64,000 nt of DNA from Owenia fusiformis (taxonomy: Eukaryota; Annelida; Polychaeta; Sabellida; Oweniidae). The stretch spans positions 15,209,915-15,273,914 of the forward strand of contig CAIIXF020000001.1 in NCBI GenBank assembly GCA_903813345.2. The letters run 5' to 3'. Every line of letters starts with the position of its first letter. Position 1 is the stretch's first letter. Below, piece after piece: positions 12,701 through 23,424 of this stretch. Made by a program: the position numbers and the translations under genes. Below the pieces are notes generated by a model. The model did not search any database. It saw only the letters and a list, made by a program, of their open reading frames with translations, and had not been told where the DNA came from.

Positions 12701-15700
12701 TTGTGGGTAATCTTTATTTTTGTTTGAAGTTCAATAACGCTTGGAGTAAAATCTATTTAAAACGGCCCTAGCGACACTGCTCTAAAATGTATGTTCTCTC
12801 TCCTCACTTTTAAAAATTTTGTAACTTGTTTATGTTTACACATTTCCATCATAACTCCTGAAGTATTTGTGAGACCTCGAGTCCTTTTTGGTCCTTTTTG
12901 CATTTTTTTGTCCGCTATAGGGGATCAGTTCAATCAGATTTCCTGATTTTCTTCCACCCCACTACCTCCAGAAAGCCTAGTAGGTACTTTCCGCAATTCT
13001 TAAAAGGTCGCATGAACCGTGACAGGCCTACTCAATAAATTCAAGGTTGATAAATTACATCCTTCACTAATTCACTAAATAAATTATATTGACTGAGTAA
13101 TGTGACATATCACTTACGTATCTCTGTTGTCGCAGACTTATTGTATCATTTACGAACAAATCAAATCAAATTATATCTTTCATTAATGAAAAAATCATGC
13201 CAATTTCAAAGGCAACACTAAATCACTATCAGAGATGAATTTGAAGATTGACACGATTCATCTTAAATGGATTATGAATCATTTACCTTTCATAAGACCA
13301 GTGTGGGTTCTAAGTAATATAAACCATGTGTACTAGCTGCTAGGAGATCTAATGGCCTCTGGCCAACGGCCCTCGATAAATATTTCACCTAGCCAGTACT
13401 CATGGTTTATACATTACATAATACCCGCTCTTTTCTGATAGCATTCTGCCTTGAATCATGTATCATAAAGACAGTGTAGTTTCGTTAGGACCTTCCATAT
13501 TTTTTTCGACTATCATTTTGCTTTATTAATTAAATACAAATATATTAATGAAATTGCGTTCCATAAATAAGATGAATCTGTGGTTTATTAGAATCATATA
13601 GATGCCATAGTTAATGAACGTATGAACACAACGACTCTAGAGTCGCTTATTGTTTGAACAAATTATTAATCTTTTTCGAATTATAGAAATGTTCATATCA
13701 CCTTACCTTCTTTTGAGGCCACTATATCGTGCCCTTCGTCTAAAGATAAATCCCTATGTTTTTACTCTGCCGGGTGTGAGTCATGTCGCTTTATACGGGT
13801 CATATCGTAATCATAAAATTTGAAATAAAATTTTCGCCATTTTTCCACATCACAATTTGAATTGCGAGTTTTGGTCTTATTACCTGACCAAAAATTCCAA
13901 AACACACGTGAAGTAATCAATATATTAGTTCATATCTTCTGGATTGCTAATTTAGAATTTACAGCCAGTTACTATTAATGTCAGACGTTAGCGACATTTA
14001 GTCCAATTTTCGAATATCGCCATTTTTCTTGGAGCCGTTTGTTTTAATTTTAAACGAAATCCTGACGAAATCATGCAATATCTCATCATGGAGCCCAGCC
14101 AGTTCCATTTCAATTCATGAAATATTAACATGACCGTTAGAATATATTACTTAAAATTGAACCCCGACTAGAAATTTTACAATAGTTCATGGTGACCCAG
14201 ATGGAATTACCTAGGCCAAGAATTGTCTAGAGACTGGAATAAATGTCACCAACTTGCATCTGTGATGCGATGTTGTGTTGCGTAATATTTTTGATATATC
14301 CATATTTTGACGAGTAAGGCATAAGTTCAAGTAAGAGAGGGTTGCATGGCGAATCAGATGACATATATTGTTTTGTCTGTTTTTCTTTTTCTTAATCACT
14401 TCCCTCTCTCCTTCTGAGATTCTTTTCAGCAACTACATAAAACGTCTTATTCAATGCTAATTATATGGTTAGTTATAATATGAGAACTAGTTGGTAAGAA
14501 TGAAATTATGTTATTTGTATCTAGATCAACGGTCAAAATCTAGGTCAGATCTTATATTTTTATAATATATTTTGTCAAGTATCGCAACAGATTTCGGACA
14601 GTCATATGTTGGATTTTGACTATTTTCTGAGGATTTAAACAGGTACATACCTGTTAGAGCAATGTATTACCTCCAGGAAAAGCACTCCTGGAGATGATAG
14701 AATAATTTCGACTATGAGACAGGGAAGATGCAAACAACCTACCCACATTTTTTTCTGAAATGTTTTCCTGATTTGCAACCCCTTCCACCCCTGCTTTTTT
14801 AATTTTTCTTGCATCAATATGTTGTGTTTTGACACACAGTTAACTCCTTTAAGGAATAAGTGATTCATTTTAGATAAAGTGGAAAACAATATTTCCCACG
14901 TTATTTTCCCATAGGGAAAACTCATGCGAACCATTGCTTTCAGCTAATTTTGGTCACCCATTTGGATATCTTTTAAACCCCCAAAGGAATCACTTATTCA
15001 TTTAAATGTGTTAACTGTGTGTTGTGTGTCAAAACACAACATATTGATACAAGAAAAATTAGAAAAGCAGGGGTGGAAGGGGTTGAAAATCACGAAAACA
15101 TTTCAGAAACACATGTGGGTGGGTCGTTTGCATCTTCCCTGTCTCAAATTCAAATTTCAAAATGCGATATGTTCCGTAAGATTTTAACCTTCTGAGAGCG
15201 TTGTTTCTTCAGTGGGATTTTAACCTTCTTCCAAAATGTTAGAGGGCGTTGTCCTCCGTAAGGTTGAGCTCTCAAATGACGTTGTTCTCAGCGAGATTCT
15301 AACCTTCAGATGGAGTTGTATTAAGTAAGAATGAAACCCTAAGAAGGCGTTTTCCGCTGAGATTTTTGCTCCTGTAAATTCCTAACAAACCATTTTTTAC
15401 CTCAGTGATTTAAGTTATTTTATCAAATATCAAATATCTTGTTTTTGCAGGAAAGTGTGTGGGGAAGTGGGCAATACATGCTTGTGGAGGAGGTGAGTTA
15501 AATAACAAGTATCTCAAGAGTATTCTAATCTTCATCAATTAACGTTGCATTCGTAGCTTTCTGTGAAAAATGAAACACAGTTAAAAAATATGATGTAGTT
15601 AAAGAAGAAATATATGTACTGTACATGTAATTATCATTTACAATAACATTTATTGCAAAAATTTTAGAATATATTTTGTCATAATATAGGACCAGTATAC

Positions 15701-18111
15701 AGGGTGTCTCAAAAATAGGGTGTACCCAAAAGTATATCAACAGCACAGATAAACCAATCAATATTTTCAGACATTTTTTGCATGGTCATGTAGCCAAAAC
15801 ATGAAAGTTTCCTCCCCAATACACCATTTTTATTTCAGTCTTGCCTTTTTGATGCTGTATCCTTACTGCTACATTGTTCATCACATTTGATAATAATTCC
15901 GGTGGAATGTTTTGGATTTCTCTTTGGATGTTGCCCTTAAGTTGTTATAGGTCTTTTTGCTTGGAATGAGTGTTAAAACACTCCTTAGAATAGTCACAGA
16001 GAAAGATGTTTGAGGATGACGATGGCAGAACAAACACAGAGAATCAGGTCTATGGTGTTTAAACTGCTTCTTTATTCGGTACATTAAATATTCCATAAAT
16101 ACCAAATAAAACAAACAATTTACCAAACCTTTACCCAATCTATCAAATGTTTTTTATTTTATCGATGTAATAATCTATACAATTTATATTCGCTAAATCG
16201 TTTCACTTGTTCTTTGTGTTTGCATTTACATTTGATATTTATACAAAGTGTACATGTATTTGTGTGATGCAGCGAATCTATTTGTTTTCCTCAACGCACG
16301 TATGATTTAATTAATTATTTGTACATTCGGTATTTACATTATTTATATTCGGTAAATACCGAATGACACATTCGATAATTTCGTTATTATTCGATACTTT
16401 ACGAGACTTTCAGTCACGTGATATATTTGAACAATGTAGAATAGCTGCGCGGCTTGCAAATCTCGATGTCATGTGACAAAATATCGAACAACAACGAAAG
16501 TTATCGAATATTACTTTATTGCATATCGGTAAATAGCAAATTAGCTTTCGGTAAATGCATCAACTATGTCATAGAAAAATAAACCATTTGGTAAATATAG
16601 GCAAACTTATTTCGGTAGGGTTCAAATAGAAATTCAATATTGTGCCTATAATACCGAATGGAAAAATGATTTAGCGAATATTAATATTTCCTATACAGAA
16701 TATATTTGAATTTAATGAATAAAGAAGCAAAAATAATGCCATACGGGTCAATTATCGGCAAATGATTCCAGAGTTACGCAGGCTAGCGTGGAGACCATAT
16801 GATATCCAAATGAATGTTGTGTGTCTCAAATTGATACACACAACAAAGGCTACACAACAATAGCCTGACTACGGTAAAGTCCGATACCGTTGTCACAAAT
16901 GGCGGACACAACCATCGCTTCAACTGTTTAATCACTTGGTCCTCATTTCATGGGATTTTATCGTCGCTAATTCTGTGCATGCATTAAGCTTTTGTGATAA
17001 TGTATCATATGAAATCCCATTTTCGATCAAATTGGGTCGTGAATTGCTACAATATATCGTCTTCGATATCGTCAATGACAACGGAATCTGAATTTGAGTT
17101 TAGAAAGACAACGGCATTGTCCGTTGTCCCGTATCTCATTTTGATCGGTTAAATTAAAGACTTTATTTCGATGGTAGAACGTTATTAACTGCACAATGAG
17201 TATTAAGACACTTTGATATAGTCTAGGTGCTCTATTAAACATACAGTTCGTGAAAATCTAATTGAAGTTACGGTTATATCCGCCATTTGTGACAACGGTG
17301 GCTATTCCGGGGTGACACTAGAATCCCAACCAATGCAATTTCTTGAATGTCTGACCTCTCTGTATAAGGGGGGTATAAGACATTGTGAGGGCCTCCCTAT
17401 TCACCAGATTTGACGGCCCATACTTTTTCTCTGGGGCTATTCGAAGGACCATTTTTATGCTAAACCCAAGCTAAGAGACCTAGAATAACTTAAGGCCAGT
17501 ATCTGAACAGATATCAAAACATTCCACCAGAAATATCAAAAGTGATGAACAATAGTAGTAAGGATGCAGACTATCATCGAAATATGAGGTTACATTGAAT
17601 ATGTGGTGTAAAGGGTAACGGGTAACCTGAATTAAAAACTGCGTATAAGGGAAAAACTTTCATGTTTTGTCTACAAGACCATGCAAAAAATCTATGTCTG
17701 TCTATGCCGTTGATATACTTTTTGGTACATTTTTGAAACACCCTATATAATCATTAATCTATTTGTTAGAGTTTTACTTGGTGTTTTCTAGGCAATGGAA
17801 AGAGATCCTCAAATGACGCAATTCAGACTCCACAAGTCACAGACCTTGAAGATGATAAATTCGACAATGTTGTGGTTGACCCTATGCATGATAGCAAAAC
17901 TGAAAAATACTACATTGATAATGCAGAAACGATTGAGAAATTGTGGATTATTATGATGCGAAATAAACCTAACAGCATCATGCGGAGATTGTTAGCTGTC
18001 CTCATTAGAGAACTGGTTGAAACGGGGGAGCAACCGGTAGATGACCAGAGAGTTATGAGCGATCAACTTAAGACACCTGGTCCTAGCAAAACAGCTTCCA
18101 AGTATACATAA
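6715..18111 (+). CDS. GGNG / excitatory-peptide-type neuropeptide precursor, three coding exons, 148 aa
   Basis: Coding exons 6715-6799, 15451-15492 and 17792-18111 (stop included) join in phase (1, then 1). Donors are GTAAGT and GTGAGT; acceptors are TTTTTGCAG and TTTTCTAG. Residues 1-27 form a signal peptide with a hydrophobic core VFVVLMTMVYILTCI and likely cleavage after IEA. An RR pair (28-29) precedes the peptide KCVGKWAIHACGGGN (30-44), then G45 (amide donor) and the KR cleavage site (46-47). The two cysteines nine residues apart and the W-A-I-H-(A/S)-C...GGN signature match annelid and molluscan GGNG peptides, which act on gut and muscle. The C-terminal ~100 residues (48-148) are an acidic then basic propeptide without another copy. 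Introns are 8.65 and 2.30 kb and carry transposon debris. The pattern is strong enough to rule out chance. Free acid (ending GGNG) versus amide is undecided. Confidence 0.92.
8115..9272 (+). mobile_element. MITE family A, copy 2, split by nested element B
   Basis: The left end of family A appears as AACGTCATTAAAAATTCT and TTCAGCCAAAGTGATAT (about 8131-8171). The rest resumes at about 8906 with CAAGTCTACATGTAAAAATT and runs to GGTAACTATCTACTCGCACC near 9272. Between the two parts sits family B. This dates B as younger than this A copy. Confidence 0.7.
8172..8905 (+). mobile_element. Family B element, copy 1 (nested in family A)
   Basis: A ~730-bp A+T-rich element. It starts AAAGGAATGGTATCGATATG and ends with the inverse (CATATCGAAACC), giving ~20-25-bp terminal inverted repeats. 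A long internal quasi-palindrome surrounds CAAAGGAAATTTTGGTTGAT and ATCAACCAAAAAATTTCTTTG. Related copies lie at 41613-42352 and 44393-44960. Open frames inside are random-looking. Confidence 0.7.
9459..9599. repeat. Fold-back hairpin, arms ~50 bp
   Basis: TTGAATCGAGTTCATAGTTC and AAGTTTGGAAGTATGCTA on the left match, reversed and complemented, TAGCATACTTCCAAACT and GAACTTTGAACTCGATTCAA on the right. The loop is ~35 bp. It is typical of a short palindromic MITE. The open frame across it is a by-product of the palindrome. Confidence 0.75.
10247..10712. mobile_element. C/G-rich inverted-repeat element filled with CCCATCG-type short repeats
   Basis: The ends GCCCGGTATACACCAATGGG and CCCATTGGTGTATACCGGGC are exact inverted repeats. 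The interior is made almost wholly of variants of CCCCATCGAGTCCCA on the left. On the right it is mixed, with short CCCAC/GGGAC runs. A third copy of the terminus (CCATTGGTGTATGTCGGGC, near 10424-10443) lies inside, so one unit may have inserted into another. Frames open on both strands here reflect the repeat, not a gene. Confidence 0.75.
13304..13427. repeat. Palindromic element, with a related half-copy at about 11905-11995
   Basis: TGGGTTCTAAGTAATATAAA and CCATGTGTACTAG on the left mirror CTAGCCAGTACTCATGG and TTTATACATTACATAATACC on the right. The loop holds GGCCTCTGGCCAACGGCC. The stretch starting GTGTGGGGTTTAAGTTATTT near 11910 has the same order (AAACCATTCGTA, then AACAGCCTCGGCC) and is a diverged relative. 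Confidence 0.6.
14716..15145. repeat. Long inverted repeat, ~150-bp arms, just upstream of the peptide exon
   Basis: The left arm (about 14716-14862) begins GAGACAGGGAAGATGCAAAC. The right arm (about 14988-15145) ends GTTTGCATCTTCCCTGTCTC. The arms match along nearly their whole length, including CAACCCCTTCCACCCCTGCTTTT and ATATGTTGTGTTTTGACACA. The loop is ~125 bp. In the pre-mRNA this would form a long double-stranded stem ending about 305 bp before the mature-peptide exon. Confidence 0.85.
15451..15492 (+). CDS. Exon 2 of the GGNG precursor: microexon encoding the bioactive peptide
   Basis: This 42-bp exon lies between TTTTTGCAG and GTGAGT. It completes Arg29 and encodes KCVGKWAIHACGG plus the first base of the next Gly. 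Both borders are phase 1 and the length is divisible by three, so leaving it out keeps the frame and yields a 134-residue precursor with no peptide. Confidence 0.9.
15698..17746. mobile_element. Fold-back element with Tc1/mariner-like transposase C-terminal relics in both arms
   Basis: The termini ACAGGGTGTCTCAAAAATAG and, reversed, ATAGGGTGTTTCAAAAATGT form an inverted repeat. On the minus strand about 15985-15790 reads LKGNIQREIQNIPPELL then VMNN, the typical C-terminal stretch of a Tc1/mariner-type transposase. The plus strand at about 17470-17690 carries a diverged, stop-containing copy of the same segment. Both arms therefore come from the same transposon end. The element lies in intron 2 of the neuropeptide gene. 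The interior holds TTCGGTAAAT-type strings (about 16310-16650) and another nested inverted repeat. Confidence 0.72.
16859..17310. mobile_element. Nested ~450-bp inverted-repeat element
   Basis: ACCGTTGTCACAAATGGCGG (about 16886) and CCGCCATTTGTGACAACGGT (about 17280) are exact inverted repeats, with looser matching outside them (AATAGCC...GGCTATT). It sits inside the larger fold-back element and has no gene. It is probably a non-autonomous DNA transposon. Confidence 0.65.
17792..18111 (+). CDS. Exon 3 of the GGNG precursor: C-terminal propeptide
   Basis: Begins by completing Gly43, then N-G-K-R, then a ~100-residue tail ending KTASKYT before TAA at 18109-18111. The tail has an acidic part (LEDDKFDNVVVD) and a helical-looking segment (IEKLWIIMMRNK, then RRLLAVLIRELVE). 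No second peptide copy is present. The 3' UTR probably ends after an AATAAA at about 18727. Confidence 0.88.
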
Positions 18112-18819
18112 TGAAATGTAATCGTCTTAAGTATTTATGGAGCTGAAGGTTATGGTTTGGTTTGTCTTTTAAGCTGTCACGTCACAGTGACCTTGACATT
18201 ACTCCTGATTTTTGATGATAGGCCTGTGGATTGCAGACAGTGAGATGTATGGCGACCGTTTTCTTTTGTGTCGGACAATTTTATTTTTGTTTTCTGGCAC
18301 AGATAGGATGAGAAGGAATTGATATTGAATTTAAACCTATAATGGAATTTTTCTGCAACTTTATAAACGAGAGGATTGGACTTGTAAATATATGAGTAGA
18401 TATTTCAGCAGACCATTGGATAATAGAAACACTAATAATAAGTGATAGAAAGACTTTATCGGAAGAATTCCCAGTTGGAAAGCAAGAGAACGATCGATTC
18501 ACCACCAACACGTGGCAATCCATGGCCACTGCACATGATTTAGAGTGTCTTCTTTCGCAAATATACCAAATTAGGAGTAGATTAGTTCAGTTCACAACAA
18601 ATTAAGTAAATTAACAGAAAGTAGCTGGGACAATATTACATTTTCCTCAAGCTTTGATGAAATCTAGAAAACAGGTGCATTTCTTTTACTTGTTTTGTGA
18701 AATAAGATAGGAAGAAAGGATAATGAAATAAAAGTAACTTGATTGTCCATTAATAAATCAATACATACATGTATACCGTACATTATGTAATAAGCATATA
18801 CATATAGAGGAGCCTCTAA

Positions 18820-19388
18820 AAGGGATATTCCTTGCCAGACAATTGATTTTCTGATATTGTCGCTCTTACTAGTATAAATATATCAAAAATATTTTAAAGG
18901 GTTGTCAACGTCAACTTGAAATGAAAAAGATTAGATTATCTGGAGAATTAAATCATAAACAAAATTGACAAAGAATATTTAGCTGTTTTTCCTTCTTATG
19001 CCTCCTTACCTAATGGTATATGGTTACTGATCTCTAGTTTTTTCAATGTTCCATATATGTTCCATATTCCTGTATATATATAGGGCATCATACCCTGAAA
19101 GTATGAAATTGTATGGTTTCAATCATCAAAAGTTATGAGCATTTCATGACGAAGCACAGAAAGTTTTGGACCAGAGGGTATACAAAGTTGAGAATCGATG
19201 ACATCACTTTCTGTGTGTAATCTTAAAAGGTGGCAGCTTACTTGAAATGAGCACTACATTTTTAAATAATCCCTATTGTCCATCAAAACATGCATTTTTC
19301 ATTTTTGCCAAACATACTGTAGAAACTATATATGGCCATTGCTACCTTATATAATTAGGAGAACTGGTCTCGCAGGGAATATTCCTTA
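18820..19388 (+). mobile_element. Family C element, copy 1
   Basis: Flanked by AGGGATATTCCTTGCCAGAC and GGGAATATTCC-type inverted ends. Internal order is GATGACATCACTTTCTGTGT, then AATCTTAAAAGGTGGCAGCT, then AAACTATATATGGCCATTGC. The same order occurs in the copy at 49245-49845. It is non-coding. Confidence 0.65.
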
Positions 19389-19404
19389 GAGCACCAATAC
19401 AATC

Positions 19405-19812
19405 AATAGACTAGATCCGAGTAGAAATAATTTTGATTTACGTCATAAATATTCAAAATTCAGTCAAAGTGATGTCATATTTGAAATCTACATATAAAAG
19501 TACATCTGGAAATATGATTTAAAAATTGTTTATCAACTTGAAAATGTGACTTGTATTTCGGAGAGATTCCCTATAGACCCCATGTCATAAGATCACAAAA
19601 AGTGAAACATCCTTTCTTGCATTAGACAGATAATATTTTCTTTCACTGGAGATATTTTAATTTGCATTACTATGATATACATATGGATAATATGAAAATT
19701 GAACTCCTAAAACTTATACCTAGTTACCTACGATGCTATCTGACCCGAACGAGCCACCTTGGGTGGTGGGCCACCTGGTGGTGAAACTACATGTACATAC
19801 TCGCATCTGAGT
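19405..19812 (+). mobile_element. MITE family A, copy 3
   Basis: Starts GATCCGAGTAGAAATAATTT, continues AAATTCAGTCAAAGTGATGT and ends near ACTCGCATCTGAG. It lies directly beside family C, separated by about 15 bp. Confidence 0.75.
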
Positions 19813-19893
19813 TATTACAAACCATTGGGTTATTCTTAATAATGATCATGTAATACAGTACCAACCTTGTATTCGCGAATGCAACTAACGCCT

Positions 19894-20003
19894 GGCGGCT
19901 ACCGGATTAACTAACCATTTTATTTAAATATAGTACCTGCCAGTATTCCATTCATATTTAAATGAATTGATCATAAAAGAGTAGGTTAATCCGGTAGCCG
20001 CTA
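19894..20003. repeat. Short fold-back element
   Basis: GGCGGCTACCGGATTAACTA and AGGTTAATCCGGTAGCCGCT are inverted repeats around an A+T-rich loop of about 70 bp. Confidence 0.7.
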
Positions 20004-23000
20004 TTTGCATATATAGCAAATAGAAAAATATAGCATGCAAAACACCTTACCTGCCTATCAAAAAAAAAAATTCAATAAAAATATCCCACGAAAATCAAAA
20101 GTTCCGCTCTTTTATATTGATGGAGTGGCAATACGTCATCATAATTTGTGTATTTTGACCAATTCACCCCTACCTTGCACATCTATCCACAGAAAATAAT
20201 CACAAATAGTCAGTCTACACTTTTCTGCTATGACCACATGCTTCCCAGTTATTCTGGGCATTAATCAGAGTATTCTATCCAAAGATGGTGCTATAGAAAT
20301 CCCCAAACAGGTTTTTATTAGAACTACTTTCCTCATACCACGAAATAAACAAACTAAGTGAGGAGAGTACACTCATCATCCCAAATCTCCATTTAGTAAG
20401 TGTTGCCATCTTTACTTTAACAGCAACGATGTTCAAAAATATAGCTTCGAACAAAAGTTCCAGAATTTGCAATATCAAGTTTATGTCTGCTGTCAGAGTG
20501 ACCTAGAACTAAAATCTGTTTCAAAAACAGCTTTCAGAAGTTTGAAATATTAGACACATAATCACTACTTATTTATTAGCTCTCACATACTCTCTCTTTT
20601 TATTTGTATTTATATAAGGCTGAGTTTATAGATGCATACCAATTATGTATTTCCATGCAACATGGGTGATTGGTTCAAGGGCGTTACAATACCCGGGAAA
20701 TTATCGGTTCGTGCAGTACTTGTTTGTGATAGCGCCCTCTGTAGGTCACTGTGCTTATAGCCTACAGTAATACGGGGTAGGATATCGGGAATTCGGTCAG
20801 TTTCTATCCGTCGATTTCGCTATGAATTGAAGCAAGTGTGACCACTTTATCCACTTAAACAATTTGATAATTGATTAAATCTTTAAACAAAATCGATAAA
20901 CACGTTATACACTTCCTGTCTCCTTAGAAATTAGCATGTATTTATGGATTGTGTTTTCGAACAAGGCTCGACCCATACCAATAGGGAAATCCTTATGCTA
21001 ATTAGTATGACGTCATATTTTCCTGGGGAATCCTAGATTTCAAAGCCTCAGTCTGTTATTGTGTCAAATGTAAACGCTCTTTTGCAGACAGAAAATTGAC
21101 AGATTAGCTTTTAACTTTCAGCTTTGATGTTTAAATATTCTGTATTTCTACCGGACTTCTTGCTGAATATCATATAATGTTATAACTTGATTTGGACAAT
21201 TGCCTGATTGATCATTCTGAAATTTTGATTGTGATTCATGATTGATTGGCAAGAAAAATAATTCCTATTGTTTTCCAGCGAAGTCAAAATGTTACAGCAT
21301 GAGTTATAATGTCGAGTTTGCATCATGTTAAATTCTGCTAGTGATTAGAAGTCCATGCACAAGCATACACATAAGAGACAAACACACCCAGGCTCCAGGC
21401 CGTGGATGGAAATATAAAACTATTTAAGGCACAAACTGGTATTAATAGACCGATATGTAGTGTCTGCCATGTATTGAAGGTAAACCAATCTGCATTATTA
21501 ATGTTTCTTCTATCAATACATGGATTGTGCAATAGAAAAGCAATGGCACAATCAAAAATGTGCATATCAATCGTGAATATCTCTCGGTTCAAAGCTTATT
21601 TCCAACAGAATCGTGTCAAAATATGTGTCTGAGTAACAGTTATACATTATAAGATCGCAAACTCTTACCAATTATCAGCCGAATGGCTCATTTTCAACGA
21701 AATGTCCTTAAGACAACAGCCCTGGGTCGCGCCTGAGACCAAAAACTACTTCAAATAGCCCTCCCCTAATTATATTGGATAATCACATTTATGCGTGCGT
21801 GCGCAGCTCATCCACTGAACGAAACGCCACTTCCCGCTGAAATCACCGGGTATTGATCTTTCCCTTGATTGGTTTATGACGTCATCTAGATATTTAGGGA
21901 AAGAATATGAAAATCTTGAAACTTATTGTGTGATTTTGTGGAAATCGCCATTTGGGATTGTCTTCTCAGTTCTCAAATACTTGAATACAAAACTGAATAT
22001 AATTAAAAAATTCAATGATGTAATAATTGATTGTGATGCCAAATAAATAAATAGTTACCATAGTTAGGAAAACTAGAACAAATTGTTTTCAGTTCGCTTG
22101 AGTTATAGACGGTCAACTTGAATATTATTCACTACTATAGGGATTTACATCAATTCAAACATAAGGTATATGACTCTGATTATTTATATATTATACATTT
22201 CGAATTTTATCAGTCAGCTGTAAAATGTATATTTTGAATATTTTCTATCGCACATCATCACGAGAGTGATCTAATATTTCTATATATCGTCAACAGTAAC
22301 GATGTGACGTCAAATGACTGTATCACTAAGTAAAAAAATTACGTATCTAACTAAATACAATACCATGGCGTCACATTAATTGAGGCCCTAAAAATTACGT
22401 CACAGTTATTGAGGTATATTTGTTACCATGCCTACTTAAATGTTTCTTTTTGTTTTGTTAACAAAATGCAAATAAATAAAATCAGTATATTCAGATAAAT
22501 CATTTTAAGACATACAAATGTAGGTGATAAAATCGTCAATGAGCAAGGCATTGAACGAAAGTGTTGTCTCTGTGGTGCCATCGCCATGAGCTTACTTTTG
22601 AATTTTAAATTTTTGTGTTGATAACGTCACCTTAACTAATTTATTAAATGTCGCTAAGACTGAAACTGCTTGATTTATAACAAAAATTTATTTTTACTAG
22701 CACACTGTTGACTTTGATCGCATGCCTTAGTAGAAGTGTACAAGTTAAAATAAAGTCAGACTAAGGCATTTTTTACACTGACTAGTCATATTTATCCATC
22801 GATTAATGAAAACGTTCTAGTATAAAAACATATCTTGAATTTTCAAGATTTTTACGATGCATTGCATTGTTTAATGTTTATATTTTAGAACTTATCAAGA
22901 GTGATTGAATTCAAATAATGCTGTACGTCGATGTTCTTATGTTTATATTTAGAGTGAAGTTTTTGGTTTAGGCATGCTCTAGTATCATGTTCTTCTAATG

Positions 23001-23424
23001 TTCATGTTGTTTTCATAATGTGAAATACAGTTGTAACCGTTTTGGGGGCTTGATTTTTTGGTCACCTTGTACGTTTTGACTAATTTCTCGCGATTCACTT
23101 ATTTTTATACAGATATGTTAGGAATTTGGTATATTTCATTTCCCCATTGCTGATGACAGGTTGAAGATAAAACGTGTTAATTTGATCAAAATGTTGACAC
23201 TATTTATTTTATGATTAAATAATTTATTGACGAGTGACTAAGCGTGCGCTTTAAATTTGCTATTTACTTTCAGAAGTAACTTTCAATTTTCAATTTAGAA
23301 GCTAAGTATATGCATACTTTGACACAAAGACCTACAGGCAACATTCTACTGCTGATCATTTGACCCTGCGTAAAAACTTTTCAATACGCTTTGTTCCACA
23401 TACAGAGGTGATACAGCAAAGAAT

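Larger units (their letters stand above)
6800..15450 (+). other. Intron 1 of the GGNG precursor
   Basis: An 8.65-kb intron without recognised exons. It holds MITE family A with a nested family B insertion (8115-9272), hairpins at 9459-9599 and 13304-13427, a C-rich inverted-repeat element (10247-10712), a half-copy of the 13.3-kb element (about 11905-11995) and a long inverted repeat close to the 3' splice site (14716-15145). A degenerate tandem repeat built on TTAACCTTCTGAGAGCGTTG-like units fills about 15175-15390. Confidence 0.75.
18112..23424. other. Intergenic region between the neuropeptide and GARI-RasGEF genes
   Basis: No supported gene. It contains the neuropeptide 3' UTR, family C element (18820-19388), family A copy 3 (19405-19812) and a hairpin at 19894-20003. 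From about 20.6 to 23.4 kb I see only unique A+T-rich DNA. It should include the promoter of the downstream gene, but no clear core element could be named. Confidence 0.55.

Noticed and set aside
14635-14934. 99-codon minus-strand frame
   Set aside because: It lies in the left arm of the long inverted repeat (14716-15145). The mirrored arm has a broken version, and the protein is unlike any family I know.
15881-16138. 85-codon minus-strand frame as a gene
   Set aside because: It overlaps, in a different frame, the Tc1/mariner-like transposase relic. The meaningful reading is the relic.
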